This document shows, piece after piece, positions 8,159 through 9,836 of a stretch of DNA of 9,836 nucleotides; the first letter of the stretch is position 1; every line of letters begins with the position of its first letter. The stretch covers positions 389 to 10,224 of the forward strand of contig PMXH01000261.1 in NCBI GenBank assembly GCA_003165855.1. Direction: 5' to 3'. Source of the DNA: Acidobacteriaceae bacterium (GTDB taxonomy: Bacteria; Acidobacteriota; Terriglobia; Terriglobales; Acidobacteriaceae). The notes beneath the pieces are model-generated. The model made no database searches. It saw only the letters and a program-made list of their open reading frames with translations, and was not told the origin of the DNA. A program made the position numbers and the translations under genes.

Positions 8159-9607
8159 TTATTTCATTCCCAGGTCGGTCAAGACTTTGGGATTTTCTTC
8201 CCCCGCGGCCAGAACCTCATGGCATGCGGAACAATCGTTGGTGATGGTCTGGCCGTCGGCGCTGGTGTGGCTGCCGTCGTGACAGCGGAAGCAGCCCGGT
8301 GAATCGTTGTGCCCGAGGTTGTTGGGATGCACGCCCCAGGTCACCCGCATCTCCGGAAAGATGTTGCGCAGGTAGATCGCCGCGACCTCATCGCCCGCTT
8401 GCTGCACCAGAGCCTGCCGCGCCTGGTAAATCGCAGGGAAATTGGTTTGATAGAAACTGTTGATTTCCGCAGTAATGCGCTGCTTCGCCACATCGCGGCT
8501 GGGATAATTCACCTTCAGAACCTCGACCGCTTTCTTCTTGATGAAGGGGAGCTCTGGGCTGATGCGCTTGAGCGACATTTGCTCGTCCACCGCGTTTTCG
8601 GGCAGTTCGAAAACGTGCGTGGGCCGGTTGTGGCAATCCACGCAATCCATCGTCCGATGTTCTCCCTTGTCCAATTGTTGTTGGGTGGGCTTGGCGTCTG
8701 TGGAGACGAATTCGGTGGTCTTTCCGCTGGCGTCGGTGTAATCCACGACCGGAATGGTCTGCCGCTCGGGGTCCGTCGAAATGTAACGGATGTGGATCGA
8801 ATTGGCGAGGTGGTGCCCGTGGATACCGACCGAACCCTGCCACGCGAGTCCACCGACTTTCAGTAGTAAGACGTCGGTCTGGGGCGTGTTTTTTTCGTCG
8901 TCCTTGTAGCTGGTGTTCACCAGGAACTTGTCGCCGGTAAAGCGCTGCGGCCAATGACACTGCTCACAGGTCTCGCGCGCCGGACGGAGATACTTTACCG
9001 GCGAAGGAATCGGCCGTGAATAGGTGTGGAACGTGACCGCGAAGACCTGCCGCAAACCGGAAAGCTTCGAGCGCACAAACCACCCCGCTCCGGGCCCGAT
9101 ATGGCACTCGACACACTCCACGCGCGAGTGTGGTGAATTCTGATAGGTCGCATACTCGGGGGCCATCACGGTGTGACAGGTCGTCCCGCAGAAACTCGTC
9201 GTATCCATGTATTGCACGCCGCGGTACGATGCGGTCCCAATGATCAGAAGATTGAGTCCGGTCGCCAGGGCCACGTATTCCAAGGTGCGCCGCACCACCG
9301 GCAGGCCAAGGTCGATGGCTGGATAAGTTCCCGGGAGCGTCCCGCTGCCGCGCAGGCTTCGCCGCCGGATCCAGATACCAAGTGGAATCAGCAGCAGGCC
9401 AAGTACAAAAATGCCCGGAAGAATCAGGAAGACCAGCAGGCCAATATAAGGGTGTGGCGGCCCCGGCAGAAAGATTTCATAGAACCAGAAGGCAATGGTG
9501 GTGAGCGCCGTGCTCGTCGTAATTACGGCGCCCGTCAGCGTAACCGCGTTCTGTCCTAGAAAATAGATCGGCTGCGACCACTCTCGGATGCGTTCTCGCA
9601 GATTCAT
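8159..9607 (-). CDS. NapC/NirT-type inner-membrane hexaheme cytochrome c (ImcH-like)
   Basis: From the ATG at 9607 the protein has 482 residues. Two membrane segments lie at about 17-46 and 54-80, and a third at about 107-129 leads into the first heme motif. Heme motifs are CGTTCH (140-145, spacing CX3CH), CVECH (165), CEQCH (214), CVDCH (322), CFRCH (439) and CSACH (459): five canonical plus one unusual. The N-terminal block, including SPHSRVECVECHIGPGAGWF, is typical of NapC/NirT quinol dehydrogenases. The three-helix layout and length resemble Geobacter ImcH, which takes electrons from the quinone pool to periplasmic cytochromes. A longer GTG start at 9667 would add 20 unlikely residues; the ATG gives the normal short lead into the first helix and has a weak GGCGG six bases upstream. 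It sits 132 bp after a cytochrome c gene and 3 nt before the 13-heme cytochrome, pointing to one respiratory operon. No NapA or NrfA partner is present. Confidence 0.92.
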   Translation of the reverse strand: MNLRERIREWSQPIYFLGQNAVTLTGAVITTSTALTTIAFWFYEIFLPGPPHPYIGLLVFLILPGIFVLGLLLIPLGIWIRRRSLRGSGTLPGTYPAIDLGLPVVRRTLEYVALATGLNLLIIGTASYRGVQYMDTTSFCGTTCHTVMAPEYATYQNSPHSRVECVECHIGPGAGWFVRSKLSGLRQVFAVTFHTYSRPIPSPVKYLRPARETCEQCHWPQRFTGDKFLVNTSYKDDEKNTPQTDVLLLKVGGLAWQGSVGIHGHHLANSIHIRYISTDPERQTIPVVDYTDASGKTTEFVSTDAKPTQQQLDKGEHRTMDCVDCHNRPTHVFELPENAVDEQMSLKRISPELPFIKKKAVEVLKVNYPSRDVAKQRITAEINSFYQTNFPAIYQARQALVQQAGDEVAAIYLRNIFPEMRVTWGVHPNNLGHNDSPGCFRCHDGSHTSADGQTITNDCSACHEVLAAGEENPKVLTDLGMK

Positions 9608-9643
9608 TGGAAACCGCCACTCTCTACTATTTGCTTCTAGCCT

Positions 9644-9667
9644 GTGTGTGCCATTGCGCAGACACAC
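9644..9667. repeat. Inverted repeat GTGTGT / ACACAC between two cytochrome genes
   Basis: Six-base arms (9644-9649 and 9662-9667) with a 12-base loop, in the 132-bp gap between the small cytochrome c and the ImcH-like gene. It has no T-run. It could be an mRNA processing or attenuation hairpin that sets relative expression, or chance. Confidence 0.25.
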
Positions 9668-9739
9668 TTCACGTTGCGCCGCGGATCATTCGCCGCGTTC
9701 AGCAATCCCCTGGAATCTTGATGGCAAAACTGGCCGGGA

Positions 9740-9836
9740 CTACTTCTTCAGAGTGCGGATGTAAGCCACCAGTCCCTTAATTTCTTCCGGCTTCAGAGAG
9801 CCATACTTGGGCATTTTGTTCTTGCCGTTCGTGATG
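9740..9836 (-). CDS. C-terminal end of a class I cytochrome c (5' part outside window)
   Basis: The last 31 codons of a reverse-strand gene end at TAG (9740-9742). The peptide includes NKMPKYGSLKPEEIKGLVAY and ends YIRTLKK. The Met in KMP sits where the distal heme-iron ligand of small class I cytochromes c (c6/cbb3-type) is found, and the following helix with LVAYIRTL is the usual C-terminal helix. The heme-binding CXXCH would lie upstream, outside the window. As the first visible gene of the cytochrome operon it could be a soluble or tethered periplasmic carrier, or the end of a larger protein carrying this domain. Confidence 0.8.
   Translation of the reverse strand, partial: ITNGKNKMPKYGSLKPEEIKGLVAYIRTLKK

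Noticed and set aside
8309..8866. Plus-strand open frame of 185 codons opposite the ImcH-like gene
   Set aside because: It overlaps coding sequence with conserved heme motifs on the reverse strand and has no ribosome binding site or recognisable domain.
8159..9607. NrfH or NapC subunit of nitrite or nitrate reductase
   Set aside because: The protein is much longer than NrfH or NapC, has extra N-terminal helices and C-terminal hemes, and no nrfA or napA gene is adjacent; ImcH is a better match.
9605..9667. GTG start at 9667 adding 20 residues to the ImcH-like protein
   Set aside because: The extra residues are not signal-like, and the ATG at 9607 gives the expected short lead into the first membrane helix.

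Overview
This window looks like chromosomal DNA of a GC-rich soil or sediment bacterium, most likely an Acidobacteriota of the Terriglobia/Koribacter type. I infer this from three things: a multiheme cytochrome pair of a kind common in such genomes, an envelope protein with a VirB10-like segment and a Pro-Gly-Thr-Pro tail, and a membrane-bound multi-PAS hybrid kinase. No rRNA or marker gene is present to fix the taxonomy. I saw no tRNA, CRISPR array, insertion sequence or phage gene.

Layout. (1) Positions 1-3089, minus strand: a large hybrid sensor histidine kinase with about 8 membrane segments, three PAS domains, HisKA, HATPase and a C-terminal receiver. Its 3' end runs off the left edge. 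(2) Positions 3090-3717: about 630 bp without a convincing gene, holding a 19-bp imperfect palindrome and several small inverted repeats. (3) Positions 3718-4455, minus: RNase PH (rph). (4) Positions 4456-4740: divergent intergenic region with two short perfect palindromes. (5) Positions 4741-5838, plus: exported envelope protein with a VirB10/TrbI-like segment, a glycine-rich segment and a repetitive Pro-rich tail. (6) Positions 5839-5932: convergent junction with a nested hairpin. (7) Positions 5933 to 9836, minus: a respiratory cytochrome operon. In transcription order it has the tail of a small class I cytochrome c, a NapC/NirT-type (ImcH-like) six-heme inner-membrane cytochrome, and, 3 nt later, a 13-heme cytochrome c fused to a diheme b-type quinol-oxidising membrane domain (CbcL-like).

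How the genes fit together. The cytochrome operon is the main biological content. Both large cytochromes have features of inner-membrane quinone/periplasm electron-transfer proteins. In Geobacter the comparable proteins ImcH and CbcL come from separate loci and serve different redox-potential ranges. Here two proteins of these types are adjacent and probably co-transcribed with a soluble-type cytochrome c. The operon therefore probably moves electrons between the quinone pool and periplasmic carriers, possibly for metal or extracellular respiration, but no terminal reductase or outer-membrane conduit is visible. The kinase, RNase PH and the envelope protein show no direct functional link to the cytochromes.
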